64,000 nucleotides of DNA from Erythroxylum novogranatense (Eukaryota; Streptophyta; Magnoliopsida; Malpighiales; Erythroxylaceae). Shown here piece by piece: positions 13,801 through 24,268 of this stretch. Under the pieces are notes generated by a model. That model was not told the DNA's origin, did not search any database, and was given only the letters and a program-made list of their open reading frames with translations. The position numbers were made by a program, and so were the translations under genes. The stretch covers positions 18,283,120 to 18,347,119 of the forward strand of contig CM057235.1 of the NCBI GenBank assembly GCA_029891385.1. Reading direction: 5' to 3'. Every line of letters starts with the position of its first letter. The first letter of the stretch is position 1.

Positions 13801-16084
13801 ATGTTGACAAATAATTCCTCCTATACAGTGATTCTTGTTGTCCGAATTTCCTGTTCCCCTAAGAATTTCCTGTTCCCCTTTGTTGTTATTCTTCTGAGAT
13901 GACTTACTAGTGTTAGATCCATTATTCTGACTCACAAAAGCACAAAATATTAATGCAACAAAGGCAATAATATTTGTGTGGGTTTTCGAGTAAAGACCTC
14001 ATACAGAGAAGAGTTAGCATTAGAAAGAACAGGTGACTTAGCAATCTCAAACTGAGTTATGACCACTCAAAACCTCATTAAATCATCTACTCCCGTTGAG
14101 CTTGTTGGACTTTAACATTAAGATTAAACGGTAGCAAAACATTTAATTTTTCTTACATCTTTTTAAAGTTCATAAAATATGCTTGAAGAGATTGGTCTTG
14201 TTGTTCATTTTGGTAAAATCCTTTACTCACTTCATAAGTACAAGCACTATTGTCTTTTACATAATACAAAAATTCTAAATAATCTATCAATTCATTGACA
14301 TACTCATAGTGATTAATCAAATAGATGACATGGTTGTCAACAGAGTTCCTTTTTTGAAAAAATAATCGGGCATTGTCATGTAGCCATTCCTTGTGAGTGT
14401 GGTTTGATGGTGGTTTATCAGTGAGGTAATGATCTTTAGAAATAATTGTAAGGTAAATCAAAATTGTCTTACACCAATTCAAATAATTTTGACCAGTTAG
14501 TTTATGTTTTATGATTTAAGACATCACAGGAATAACACTAGTCATAATAGTTAACACCAGTCATAACTAGGTGCTTTTGTTGATCAATCATACAGAAAAA
14601 ATGATCAAACCAATCAAGGGTACCCAAACAAGTTTAAAGACAACTAAAGATGCAATTGGTCCTTAGGTAAACCAAAAATTGATATTTAAAGCGGCCAATT
14701 CCTTATGCTTCTAAACCAAACAAAACCACAGTGTTCATGTTTGGTTTGGAGTGAAAGAGCTTGAGAAACTAGCAGTCTCCAATAACAAAACCAATAATAT
14801 CACCCAAGACACAATGTAGTAGAGACGAGTCACCTAGAGCATCACTAACACCAATATGTCTGGAACCTTAGAGAAGGACTGAGCAAAACCCAGCACACAG
14901 AGGTGATGGAGAGGAAGAGTTGCAATTGAAGAAGTTGATGGAAGGACGAGACAACGTTGTGCGTTTTGTCCCGTGTTGACACGTGGGAGAGGAGACATAA
15001 GTTTCAAACTGCATGTGAGGCTCACATGCAGGGCTTTTGGTGACTAGTCTTTGGGGGGAGGCCGGTGGGCTGGCTACACTCCTAGTGGTGCTAGTTGTGA
15101 GGGCAAATGGTCACTTAGGATGATAAAAAGGGAAAAACTGAGAATAAGGATGAAACTAAAGACTTCTATTTTCTGGGTAGAACAAAGGCTAAAAGTTCAA
15201 ATAGCCAAAGATTGACTCTGATACCATGTAGGGAAAGGAACAAAGGAGTGACATATATATATATATGAGTAAATCAAAACTAATTAGGGAATGTAATACT
15301 TATAATTAAACCTATTATCAGGATTTGAAATATTCTATCAATTACATATCTCTAGAATAGGTAACACTCATCGTGAACAAGGAATTTTATCCTCACTAAT
15401 AATAATGCCCTTCTTTGGGTGGAGTTCCTTCTTTGCAGCTTGTAACTGGCATTGGGTTCTTCACCTAAAAGGAATGACGTTCAATATGTATAATTTGAAG
15501 TATTTGATTTGTGATACATAATGACGTAGTACCAAATTGAAATGATTCACTGACTCAAGCTTTTGAGTCTAAGGACGTAAACCTGCAGAGCAGAAACTAT
15601 TCAAGTGCAGTCAGACAAAAAGAAAGTAAATGAGAGACCTTTTGGATGGTTCTCTTCCATTTCTCTATGTTTATTTGCTTTATTTTTCAGTCAGTTAGCT
15701 ACTTCCAACATGTTGGAGGCATGTTAGCCACTGCAGCATCTGTTTCTAGATGTAACAGTTTCCTTTATTAAAGTTAGCTTCACCATAAGATTTGTCACGG
15801 GCAATTGCCCTGGAAATTTTAGTTTTCCTGATATAAACATCCCTATTCTTGATATTGTTGGAATCCTTTCTTTATGCTTGCTGAATTACTTTATACTGAT
15901 ATAGTTTCTTCAGACTGTACAAAGACTTTGTTTAGGATGGGAACATAACTTGTAGACATATCCACTTTCTGAAAATATGTCGGACAATTTCATTTTGAAG
16001 GCAGGGCATCACGTGCAGGAGGATTGTGGTGAGGAACTCGGAGAAATTATTTCTGCAGTAATTAGCAGAAAGAGGTCATTCTAA
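1854..16084 (+). CDS. Plastid-targeted alpha/beta-hydrolase-fold protein, 13 exons
   Basis: Exons read by eye with GT-AG junctions: 1854-2027, 2131-2188, 2277-2332, 2548-2648, 2795-2864, 3406-3475, 3591-3647, 3787-3854, 3958-4038, 4526-4603, 4757-4912, 5358-5510 and 16001-16084. They join in frame to 401 codons. The N-terminus is rich in Ser, Arg and Lys and poor in acidic residues, like a chloroplast transit peptide. The body resembles the haloalkane-dehalogenase-like branch of the alpha/beta-hydrolase superfamily: oxyanion-hole motif HGFPSQ at 148-153, acid Asp350 in WGQRDRW and His377 in AGHHVQED. The nucleophile elbow reads VVQGYFS, with Gly219 where dehalogenases have Asp, so it may not be a standard hydrolase. 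The ATG at 1854 sits in a good context (GCCATGGC); an in-frame ATG at 1704 would add 50 residues. Substrate unknown. Plant homologues share the same domain layout. Confidence 0.92.
5620..5789 (-). repeat. Copia 3' LTR (element orientation)
   Basis: It matches the right LTR through CTAATTAGGGAATGTAAT and TTTCTAGAATCTGTAACA, with about 30 extra T-rich bases. A purine-rich tract (GAGGGGAG on the minus strand, 5790-5797) adjoins its inner edge, as expected for plus-strand priming. Confidence 0.85.
5800..6330 (-). pseudogene. Copia RNase H fragment
   Basis: The minus strand encodes [10 protein letters not shown] near 6085-6120, matching the conserved ESEYRA motif of plant Copia RNase H. The surrounding frames are broken. 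The nested Gypsy element cuts it from its reverse transcriptase, which lies about 5 kb to the right. Confidence 0.75.
6364..6771 (+). repeat. Gypsy 5' LTR
   Basis: It contains TATATATATTGAATAAAG, a combined TATA and polyadenylation-like region, and ends CCCTTAACA. It differs from the 3' LTR by scattered substitutions and small indels, so the insertion is not recent. Confidence 0.92.
6775..6785 (+). other. Gypsy primer-binding site
   Basis: TGGTATTAGAG, three bases after the 5' LTR, differs at one base from the initiator tRNA-Met complement TGGTATCAGAG. Confidence 0.85.
6792..7560 (+). pseudogene. Gypsy gag remnant
   Basis: The ATG at 6792 opens a Gln/Glu-rich coiled-coil-like N-terminus that ends at a TAG at 7002. 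Read-through continues into the Gypsy gag core, with LDFPRYDG and [21 protein letters not shown] and [11 protein letters not shown]. Several TAG or TGA stops interrupt it. Confidence 0.85.
7600..8300 (+). pseudogene. Gypsy zinc-knuckle and protease region remnant
   Basis: [15 protein letters not shown] knuckle-like motif lies at about 7672-7715. A degraded aspartic-protease region follows, with ILVDTSST near 7875-7900. An open segment at 7969-8289 covers the end of the protease and the linker to RT ([25 protein letters not shown]). Confidence 0.75.
8330..9590 (+). pseudogene. Gypsy reverse transcriptase and RNase H remnant
   Basis: Conserved blocks appear in order: [32 protein letters not shown], the catalytic box VFFDDILIY (about 8802-8830), [16 protein letters not shown], then RNase [38 protein letters not shown] and [10 protein letters not shown]. 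Stops at 8791, 9113 and 9405, among others, break the frame. Confidence 0.93.
9740..10670 (+). pseudogene. Gypsy integrase remnant
   Basis: An N-terminal [11 protein letters not shown] zinc-binding region lies near 9806. The catalytic core is open at 10001-10840 with [22 protein letters not shown] and NRTVEMYL; the DD-E residues are in DFID, SDRD and TVEM. After the core the frame follows the GDLVLLKL box and then shifts near 10650. Confidence 0.92.
10905..11050 (+). pseudogene. Chromodomain of the Gypsy element
   Basis: The C-terminal motif [18 protein letters not shown] is the aromatic chromodomain signature of plant chromoviruses. It ends just before the purine tract and 3' LTR. In active elements this domain directs insertion to particular chromatin. 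Confidence 0.85.
11051..11065 (+). other. Gypsy polypurine tract
   Basis: TGGGGAGGGGAGTAA directly abuts the 3' LTR start TGTTACAT. It is the expected primer for plus-strand DNA synthesis. Confidence 0.85.
11066..11476 (+). repeat. Gypsy 3' LTR
   Basis: Pairs with the 5' LTR and is followed by TSD AATAT and then Copia sequence. The same junction recurs at 50740/50741. Confidence 0.92.
11482..12330 (-). pseudogene. Copia reverse transcriptase remnant
   Basis: The minus strand encodes the Copia RT signatures [12 protein letters not shown] (about 11930-11970) and a degraded [12 protein letters not shown] stretch where the active-site VDD box would be. The N-terminal RT region (GTxNLD, KWLFEVK-like, PYGVDYS) appears at about 12130-12280 with stops. 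A nearly parallel copy lies at 51030-51628. Confidence 0.8.
12360..13650 (-). pseudogene. Copia integrase and linker remnant
   Basis: Minus-strand frames show the Copia integrase C-terminal part [10 protein letters not shown]...KPFWADV near 12940-13015 and the post-integrase [12 protein letters not shown] and [10 protein letters not shown] region near 12690-12780. Further upstream is a degraded core with stops. Compared with the second copy, about 270 bases (52845-53160 there) are missing here near 13605. Confidence 0.75.
13711..14620 (-). pseudogene. Copia gag remnant (UBN2-type plus zinc-knuckle-like motif)
   Basis: The open segment at 14153-14482 encodes a gag-like helical domain starting [10 protein letters not shown] and including [15 protein letters not shown] and [10 protein letters not shown]. 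At 13711-13935 an Asn/Ser/Lys-rich segment precedes [12 protein letters not shown], a degenerate CCHC knuckle. The frames are interrupted. The same pair occurs at 53301-53531 and 58023-58508. Confidence 0.8.
14621..15213 (-). other. Copia leader and gag 5' region
   Basis: Between the primer-binding site and recognisable gag. No intact frame was found. The part right of 14620 has no counterpart in the second copy of the block. Confidence 0.6.
15214..15226 (-). other. Copia primer-binding site (initiator tRNA-Met)
   Basis: The minus strand reads TGGTATCAGAGTC directly after the LTR end. This is the usual plant Copia primer-binding site, complementary to the 3' end of initiator methionine tRNA. 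Confidence 0.9.
15227..15366 (-). repeat. Copia 5' LTR (element orientation)
   Basis: It starts TGTAGGGAAAGG and ends GGTAACA on the plus strand, followed by the TSD CTCAT. It is shorter than its partner. Confidence 0.85.
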
Positions 16085-17880
16085 TGATGTGTTTGATATT
16101 AATCGTTGCAATCAGTGGTGAGAGATGGATACCCATTTGTTTGAGGAGGGGCTCTGTTAGCAGTTTTATGCAATTTACAATGTCTCTTCTTATTCTGTGA
16201 CACAACTAGATGTCCCTTGGAGTGTAATTTGTTTTCATCATTCAGCCCAATGATTGGTGTATCAGGCTGCAGAGTTTGGAAGGATCAAACTGTTTCAATA
16301 TTTTTCGGTTTATGGAACATAAATGATTTAATGGAAGAGATTCACCCAAGGAGCTGGGAAAAAATTTCACCGGGTCATTCCCTTCTATTGACTGATTGTG
16401 ATATCTTGTCTTTTTCATTGAGTGGGAGATGGGTGGTGTGATATACCTTTCGGTTGATATTTGAATTGCAAGATTATGTCCCATCTTTTATTTTCCAACT
16501 GAATTGCTAATTACAGTAGAAAGAATGTAACTCAATGGCATCAGTAGTCTATTTAAATTACAGAAGAGAACACTAATCTGTTATGTCATTTTTAACTGCA
16601 TTGTTCCACCTGTCTTTGAAAATTCCAAGCTCCAGGGACGACCACCTTCTCACCTGCAAAATGCAATTTGCTGAAGCGCCGAGATGAACACTTAAGGTCT
16701 GGTTATGATATGTGGGACCCATCACAATTTTAGGCACATCCTGTAGCATTTATGTGCTGGTACTTACTCTAGATTGCAACAACTTGACAATGAAACACCG
16801 AATGATGTCATTTTTTTAACGTTAAAAGCGGCCCTTTCTTCTTCCTCCCTATTGCGTCTTCTCCTCAGGTGATTTCTGCTCTCCCGTTTGTCGTGTGTCG
16901 TTGGCGTTGTGGTCATATCGTGCCGCGTCCGAAACTCGTCCTCTTCTCCGACCATTGGAGGTATACATGTTCACCGTTGGATGTTTGTGTTTATTTGATT
17001 TGTTTCGTATGTTTTGGTATTTTGTAAATGGATAAGAACATTAAGATAGAAATGTTGGTGATAGAAGGAAAAAAAAATGTGAATTTGGTTGTGATATTGG
17101 GATGATTGTGTGATGCCTAGAAGGTGTTTGATGAAATGCCTCTTGTTTGAAAAAATATATTTGTGTGAAGATGAACGTTATTTGTTTAAATGTTATCTTA
17201 TCAAGATTTTTAATTAGCTTATATAACATTTGATGCATGTGTATAACCTAGAAAAATGTTAAACACTATATTTAACCCATCTAAGTGGTTACTTAGGTCT
17301 TTAAAGCTTTTGTAAATTTGAGAGTCTAAAACAAGTGACATTATAAGTGTGTTAGCAAGTTAAAAAATTGAAAGTGAAAATGTCTTAGATTTTTTAGTTT
17401 TACATTAGGCTTTAAGAAATGACAAAGATACCTAAAGTTGTATCGTAATGCTTAAAAAGAAGGAACAAGTATGAAGTGATAATTTAATGCTTGAAAATAA
17501 ATGAAATTCAATTTTGATTAATTATCAAAGATAACTAAAGATAAACCTGAATGAAATAATCTCAAACAAAACAAACCAATACGAAAAATGAAACTACTCA
17601 TAAAATACTTGATATATTTAGTAGACAAAAACATGGATTTATATGGAACAAGACACGGCAAGTTTTCTAAATTCAGACATTTACGCTTGATGCTAAAAGT
17701 TTGAGAGATTTTTTAAACATTTTAGGTGGACTATCATAATTTGACTCCTTTCCAAGATTCCAAATATGTTTTATTATTTTATAAAGTTCTTTTCTTAAGC
17801 CATTTTATTAGGAAATGATCCATCCTTGCTCCTCACTTTCAACCTTAATAGCAACGATGATTGAGAATTGATTTTAATAA
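16085..17880. other. Gene 3' flank and intergenic DNA
   Basis: The first few hundred bases after the stop codon are the presumed 3' UTR; no single polyadenylation site was picked. A pyrimidine-rich stretch at 16840-16960 looks like UTR or exon sequence but has no supported frame. At about 17112-17147 the plus strand reads Asp-Ala-stop-KVFDEMPL, resembling a pentatricopeptide-repeat motif; it is too short to annotate as a gene. The rest is AT-rich with nothing recognised. Confidence 0.5.
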
Positions 17881-19334
17881 TAAAGTGTCTATCAATCAAA
17901 TTTAAGGGAAGATGATAAAAACCTAAGGATAGTCCCTATAAATAAGAACCCTTCATGCCTATGGGACTTTCCAAATACACAATCCACACATGCTTTAAAC
18001 ATATTATCAAAATCAAGATCCTTATTATATGCATCTCTAATAAACTCAGAACCCATCATTTAGTATGCATAATACTCAATAATGCATGTATCCTAGAAAA
18101 TGTATTAACTACTATATTTTCCTTAACCTACTTTTACTTTTAACACATAAGGAAAAGTCTCAATAAACTTTATATAGTTGGTATGTTTCTTACTCAACTT
18201 AATTTAACCTTGGCTATATTTCAAAAACTAATAGTCCTTAGGTATCAAAACTCCTTAGTGCATAAGTAATGTTGCCAAGTCTCTAAGGCTCTCACCAATG
18301 TATACATATTTGCATTTTGGGTTAAGGCAATTTAAAGTTATTCCATTAAGCTTCTCACTAAATTATGATATCAATTTTCTATTTTTGTCAAAATAGACCG
18401 AATTCCTACACCTGAAGCATTATACTTCTCTCAAAGTTGTTGAAAAAGTTAGATAAAGCAAACAAAGGAGTTAGATTGAACTTATCTTTCAACAGATTAA
18501 AAACTCTCTTTTGATATTTACTTCACTTAAATTCTACACATGTTTTTACTATCTCTGTTAAAGGTGCATTTATTAAGCTAAAGTGTTTAACAAATCACTA
18601 ATAAAAACTAGCCAACCTATAGAAACTCTTAACATCACTAACAAATTTGGGTGTTGACAACTCTCTAATAGCTCTCACTTTCTCCATATCTACCTTTATT
18701 CTGTTTTCACGTACCACATAATGAAGAAATATAACCTAATTACTACAAAAAGTACACTTCTTCAAATTTACATACAACTTTTATTGCTTAAACACATGCA
18801 AAAATGCTAAGCATGTTCATCTAAGGTATAATTTTATAAATAAGAATATCATCAAAGTACACAACTACAAAATTACCTAAAAACTCTTGCTAAACATGAT
18901 AGTTCATCGTCCTTATGAAAGTGCTAGGTGTATTAGTCAAGTCAAAAGACATTACTATCGATTTATACAATTCATGTTTAGGTTTAAAGGTAGCTTTTAA
19001 TCCATCTCCTTCTATAATGCTAATTTCTTTTATACCTAGATTTAAACGTATATCAAATGCTAATTTCTAGGTTTAAATCAATCTTTGAGAATAAACATAT
19101 ATCAAATAACTCATCAAGCATATCGTCTAATTGAAAAATATAATATCTATATTGTACAACGATTTTGTTGATAGTGCAATAATCCAACATATTCTCCATT
19201 ATTCATACTTCATTAGTACTAACAAAACAGGAACAAAACATAAGCTTAACCTTCCTCTCACATTCTCTAAGAGTTCGTCTACTTACATATACATCTCTTT
19301 TGTCTATACCAAGTTTATTATATACATTAGTTAG
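17880..19334 (-). pseudogene. Highly decayed Gypsy RT-RNase H-integrase linker (left part)
   Basis: Minus-strand frames, read with many stops and frameshifts, show chromovirus pol order. Near the right edge are VDELLENVR, LCFVPVLLV, LDDMLDELFD and FSKIDL, then SFDLTNTPSTF, the catalytic box VVVYFDDILIY (about 18836-18870) and LKYSQG...FIETFPYVLK, then a linker ending GMKGSYL. The relic is split by element A and resumes at 36147. It belongs to a different chromovirus type from the 6364-11476 element. Confidence 0.8.
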
Positions 19335-20387
19335 TGTAACATCCCATCACCAATGGAGAGGGTAGAATGATAATTTTGAGGGACTAATGAGCGTTAGAAA
19401 TTGTCTTTACATGCTCATGCATAATCTAGCATCCTCATACTTATGAATAGTGAATTTTGCACATGAAAAATGACTGTACATACATTCATGACATTTTTCG
19501 GTATAAGTGTGAAGAAATGTGATTGTAAATTAATGTGATTTGTGTGTGTGAAAAAAATTGAGTTGGCGAAGGTCATTGTGACTCTTGAATTTTTGTAGCA
19601 TTTTAGAAATTGTTTTTCTGAAGTTTCGGTATAATTTTCGGACTAGGAAAAATACCAAGTGACAGACTGACTGGTTATTGGTAGTAAAAAGTACTGTCCA
19701 ATGGCACTGAAAATTAGATACATGATTTTGGGATTTATTAATTTTGAGCCATTGAAATTTTGGGGAGCAATTGGACTAGAAATTAGAAGTGAATTGGAAG
19801 GAAATGAAGTGAGTAATTGAGAGGTTGACGTGTGGCAAGTGACATGTGTCACTTGTGTCACTTGCCAAACATGCCACCTTAGTTGCTTAGGTTAATAAAA
19901 ATCAAGTCTTGTATGATGCTCCTCCTTAGAAAGAGTTAAAAGTGATTTAGATGAAAGTTTCTCCATCATATCAGTAGCCTCTCTCTTAGTCTTTTTTTTT
20001 TCATTGGTTCTCCACCACACAAGGAACTCTCTTATGTTACTTGCTTGCTCTTCTTTGTTCTTTGAAAATCCAAACCTAAGCCTTGAGAGTTGATGACCGT
20101 GCATGTGTTGGGAGGTAGAGGATTTAGTGAAAAGGTGAAGAGTTGAAGAATTGAAAGCTTGATAGGTAAGAACATGTTGTATACTATGGTTTTGTAGTTA
20201 ATTTGTGATGTTTGTACATTAAATTGCATGAAATTGTGCTTTGATTATATGGGTACGTTAATTCCTTGGTTGATTGATGATTGATGAGGTAGAAGTTAAT
20301 GAATGATATGTCATGTGGTATAGGTGAATTGAGTTGTTTTGGATTGATTTTAATTGTTGGGACCCGATTTCAGAACCGGACCCTAAC

Positions 20388-20560
20388 TGATGAAACAAAA
20401 AACGAAACGAAAAGCGAAACAAAAGAGCGGACGAAAACACGAATCGGAAAACAAAGCGAAACAAACGAACGAACAAAATCAAAAGCGAAAGAATCTGAAG
20501 CAGAAACATAAGGCGAAAATCAATGAAATCAAATAGGATCAAAGGCGAAAGAATAAAAAA
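20388..20560. repeat. CGAAA-rich purine tract at the 3' end of element C
   Basis: Irregular repeats of ACGAAAC, GCGAAAC and GCGAAAG give a purine-biased plus strand. The Lys/Thr/Glu-rich and Phe/Leu-rich open frames over it are composition artefacts. Confidence 0.7.
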
Positions 20561-21101
20561 TGAATCGAATTCTTAATGAGCCATAGAAAATCGGCTCGGA
20601 AATCATAATCGGAAACAAATCAAAACGGAATCGAAAGAACGGAACGTATCAATCACACTGAAATCCGAATTCTGACATCCGAGAAACGCAAACTTAGAAA
20701 AACTAAATTAGCGTTGGAAACCGATAAGACAATCGTTCTATCCCTATCTGAAAAAGTATAAATTTTTTTCTTCCATTTTATTCATCTTTATTCAAAACCA
20801 TTCCAATTTTCCATTTGGAATTTATCAATTCCATAAACTCAAATATTTTATCTTTCACATTCATATATATCTCATAATTCTTCTTTTTAACCAATTCTTA
20901 TTATTCCTTTTCTTTTGCCAATAAAATCAATCCACATATCCATATACCCACAATCAAGCCAAAACAAGAGCACTTCAATATTTCAGCTCAAATATCACAA
21001 TTCATCAGACCTCTTGTCCGGAATTCAGGGCCGTTCCTATAGTTTTATAGGCCCTGGCGAAATTAAAAAAAGGGGCCCAATAATATTATCAAGATCATGA
21101 T

Positions 21102-23591
21102 TTATGAAAAACAATTTCTTCGTGCATTTCTAGATACAAAATCATTAATGATATTATCAAGATCAATATTGTCCAACATATCCTTCTCAATACATAACAT
21201 AGCTAAACCATTCAACCTTTCTTGTGACATTGATGATCTCAAGTAAGTTTTTAATAATTTTAACTTTGAAAATCTTCTCTCAGCTGATGCTACAGTCATA
21301 GGTATAGTCAATAGAATTCGATAAGCAATTGAAACATTTGGATAACAATCTACAGCTTCAACAAATTCTAATATTCCAACTGATGACATTAACTCATTTG
21401 GCAAAGTCATTTGTAATACTTTTAATTCAGAAAAAAGATCATCTAAATCCACATCAGACACATTATTATGAGAAAAAGTCATTGTAAAATTAGTACAACA
21501 TTCTCTTAATTCATTATCATCTAATGACCTCAACTTCTTTGAATCAAATAAAAATCCAAAAATATTATCAAATGTCATTAATTGTTCAAATCTATTCTTT
21601 AACTAAGTAATTGCCATATCCACAACAATTAGAAAGTAATTAACCCTGAAAGAATCCTCAGCTGATTGTATTTCTTCGTTATGGTTAATTTCATCAAATT
21701 GTCGTTTCCTAATAACACAACGTCTAGTTGAAAATGTAGGCTCTATATTCATATCAAGCGCAAGATTTTTGGCAATATTCATACTAGAGCTAAACCCTTC
21801 ATCTCTATATTTCTCAAAAAATACCATCACACCTTCTAATTGTTTTATAGTAGCATTAATGCACATAGATTTAGATTGCAACTTTTTACTCACCATGTTA
21901 ATAGCGAATAAAATATCATACCAAATAATCATACCAAGTAAAAGTTCAAAACTCTCAAGTACACTAACCAAGCTTTCTGCTTCACTCTTTGACTTGGCAT
22001 CATCATAAGATCTAGATAATTCTATCAAAGCCAGTCTTATTTGAGGAGCTTGAAATCTAATAGCTTTAACACTTTTTATTCGACTCTCCCAACGAGTGTT
22101 TGACAATGATTTTATAGTTAAGCCTAAAACATTATCAAGCAAAACCTTCCACCTTTTAGGAGAACTTGAAAATAATGCATATATACGTTGCACGACTCCA
22201 AAAAATGATACAGCTTTAACACAAGAATGTGCCATATCACTAAGAGTAAGATTAAGATTATGACAAGCACATGGCATATATAATGCTCTTGGATTTATTT
22301 CTAGTAATCGCTTTTGAACCCCTTGGTGTTTTCCCTTCATATTAGAACCATTGTCATAACCTTGACCCCTTACATTATAAACATTAAGATCAAGAGAATT
22401 AAATGCATTCAATAATTCATTGAAAAGTCCTAATCCAGATGTGTCATCTACCTTTAAAAACTCTAAAAAGTACTCCTCTATTTTTATTTTTTTATTTGAC
22501 ATGTTCACACATCGTACTAACAAACTCATTTGTTCTTGATGACTCAAATCTGGGGTACAGTCAAGAATAATAGAAAAGTATTTCGCCTCTTTAATGATCT
22601 CTATGATAGAACTTCTAACGCTATGGGCCAACAGAGAAATCAATTCATTTTGAATTTTGTGACCAAGATATTGATGATGAATTTCATGATTTTGAATATG
22701 TCTAACATGATCTTGCATTATCACATCAAATCCAACAATCATCTCAATCAATCCTAAAAAATTACCATTACCATCTTAGTAAAGTTTCTCATTGGATCCT
22801 CGAAAAGCTAAATTATATTTAGCAAGATATTTCACAACAGAAACTATTCTTATCAAAACTTGTCTCCAACGTTCTTTCTCCTTTGCAATTTCTTGTTGCA
22901 AATCTTTATCAACTGTTTGATTTTTGCTCAATCTTACTCTTAATTCATTCCACGTTCTCATATTAGTCATATGCTCAATGCAATTCTCATGTTCTTTGAG
23001 TCTCTCACTAAGATGCTTCCAATCTCTAAATCCGTCATCTGCTAATCCACTTTGTTTGTTAGTAGATTTGAACAATTTACAACAAAAACAATATACTTTA
23101 TCTACATGTTTAGAATAAACCAACCATTTTCTATCCCTAATCTCTCCATTACTCAAATTTCTATAATAATAAGAATATGAAAAATGACGAGAGATATTGT
23201 CTAAAGGAAACATAAGATTCAACTCTCTTACAGGCCCTTTTTCAACTAAAATATCCCTTGCTTTATTATCAAGATTATCCCAATTTCTAGGATCATAAAT
23301 GTCCAATATAGGGCTTACTTGCTCAGTATACTTTAAATTTTCTGAAGTGGATGCATTTGGTACATGATCATCCTTACTCAAATTTCTAATATCCTCGTGA
23401 ATATGAATCTCATCATTTAATTTTTCTTTATGTTGTTCAAAACCACCTTCACCTAATTCCTCAGAACTCTCATTAGAGGAGCCTACTCTTTTAATAAATT
23501 TATTTATTGCTCCTTTTTGGGATTCTATCAACTGTGCTACTTGTTTTCTTTTTTCCTTTTTCACTTCCGCACAAATGCTTTTAGGCAACAT
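21102..23591 (-). pseudogene. hAT transposase (TTF zinc finger / DUF4371 type), two in-frame stops
   Basis: A single continuous minus-strand frame of about 830 codons, from ATG at 23591 to TAG at 21102. From the N-terminus: a charged region, a TTF-type zinc finger ([15 protein letters not shown] then CFCCKLF, about residues 150-175), a DUF4371/RNase-H-like core with [29 protein letters not shown] and NTRWESR, and a C-terminal hAT dimerisation domain (TVASAERRFSKLKLLKTYLR). Only two stops interrupt it, a TAA at about 22776 and a TAG at about 21603. Both fall where a Gln codon changed by one C-to-T would explain them, so the loss of function is recent. Upstream flank to 24020 is non-coding. Confidence 0.92.
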
Positions 23592-23979
23592 AATATAAAC
23601 TAATTATAACACGTTAGACTAGAAAAGAACAAAACACACATATAGAATCGGAAGAAGTATGCAGCACAACCAAACTCCAACAGCTTCTCAATATATCACA
23701 AAGATATATAAATGATATTATATCTGTGATACAGGGAAAAATAAATAGAAAAATTTATTATCTAATATTAAAAAATAAAAAACAAAGAGTAAAAATATAT
23801 TAAAAAATTAGAAACTTTACCTTTAAATTATACCCAGAACTCAGATGACAGAATCGTAAAATTTTTGCCGCTAATTTTTGAGTTGGAGTATTTTAAATAC
23901 ATATATTGAGAAAATAAAGAAATTAGAAGGTAAGAGTACACTTAAATATTTTAAGACTATTTATAAACAGAGGACCACA

Positions 23980-24125
23980 AAATACCTTTACATTAAAAGA
24001 ACATAAATGACTTTAACTTTAAATAATGTTAAAGTCATTAAACATAAATGACTTTAACGTTAAATAACGTTAAAGTAATTTAATGACTTTAACGTTATTT
24101 AACGTTAAAGTATTTAACGGCTATG
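23980..24125. repeat. Palindromic subterminal repeats of the hAT element
   Basis: GACTTTAACGTTAAATAACG and its reverse complement occur in tandem, each nearly self-complementary (ACTTTAACGTT...AACGTTAAAGT). Subterminal repeats of this kind are often transposase binding sites in hAT elements, but that role is inferred here. Confidence 0.75.
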
Positions 24126-24268
24126 AGTTTTAAGTTTTAACTTTATAGCTTATAGAGATTAGAGAGGAGAGGCCCACGTTTCAACTTAGGGAACAAATCT
24201 TTTAAATATCTTAGAAGATTTTACAACATGAAGCACGATCTGTCAACTTATATAATATCATATACAAT

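Larger units (their letters stand above)
5620..15366 (-). mobile_element. Ty1/Copia LTR retrotransposon, split by a Gypsy element
   Basis: Short LTRs at 5620-5789 and 15227-15366 begin TGTA and end GTAACA, and a perfect 5-bp TSD (CTCAT) lies at 5615-5619 and 15367-15371. On the minus strand the order is LTR, primer-binding site, gag, integrase, reverse transcriptase, RNase H, purine tract, LTR, which is the Copia order. All coding parts carry stops and frameshifts. Without the nested Gypsy the length is about 4.6 kb, normal for Copia. The right LTR contains a TA-repeat run near 15253. Confidence 0.93.
5511..16000 (+). other. Intron 12 of the hydrolase gene, enlarged by transposons
   Basis: The donor GTAACT follows the codon block ending in Leu-Pro-Met, and the acceptor GAAG precedes the exon encoding AGHHVQED; the junction is phase 0. 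Removing the Copia element and one TSD copy leaves a native intron of about 0.7 kb (5511-5619 and 15372-16000). Nested retroelements therefore account for about 9.7 kb. The gene shows no coding damage, so splicing across the insertion is likely. Confidence 0.88.

Noticed and set aside
16764..16955. 63-codon minus-strand Arg/Glu-rich frame
   Set aside because: Low-complexity reverse of a pyrimidine-rich stretch, with no homology or splice support.
20258..20542. Overlapping Lys/Thr/Glu-rich and Phe/Leu-rich open frames
   Set aside because: Both come from the CGAAA-rich purine tract at the end of element C.
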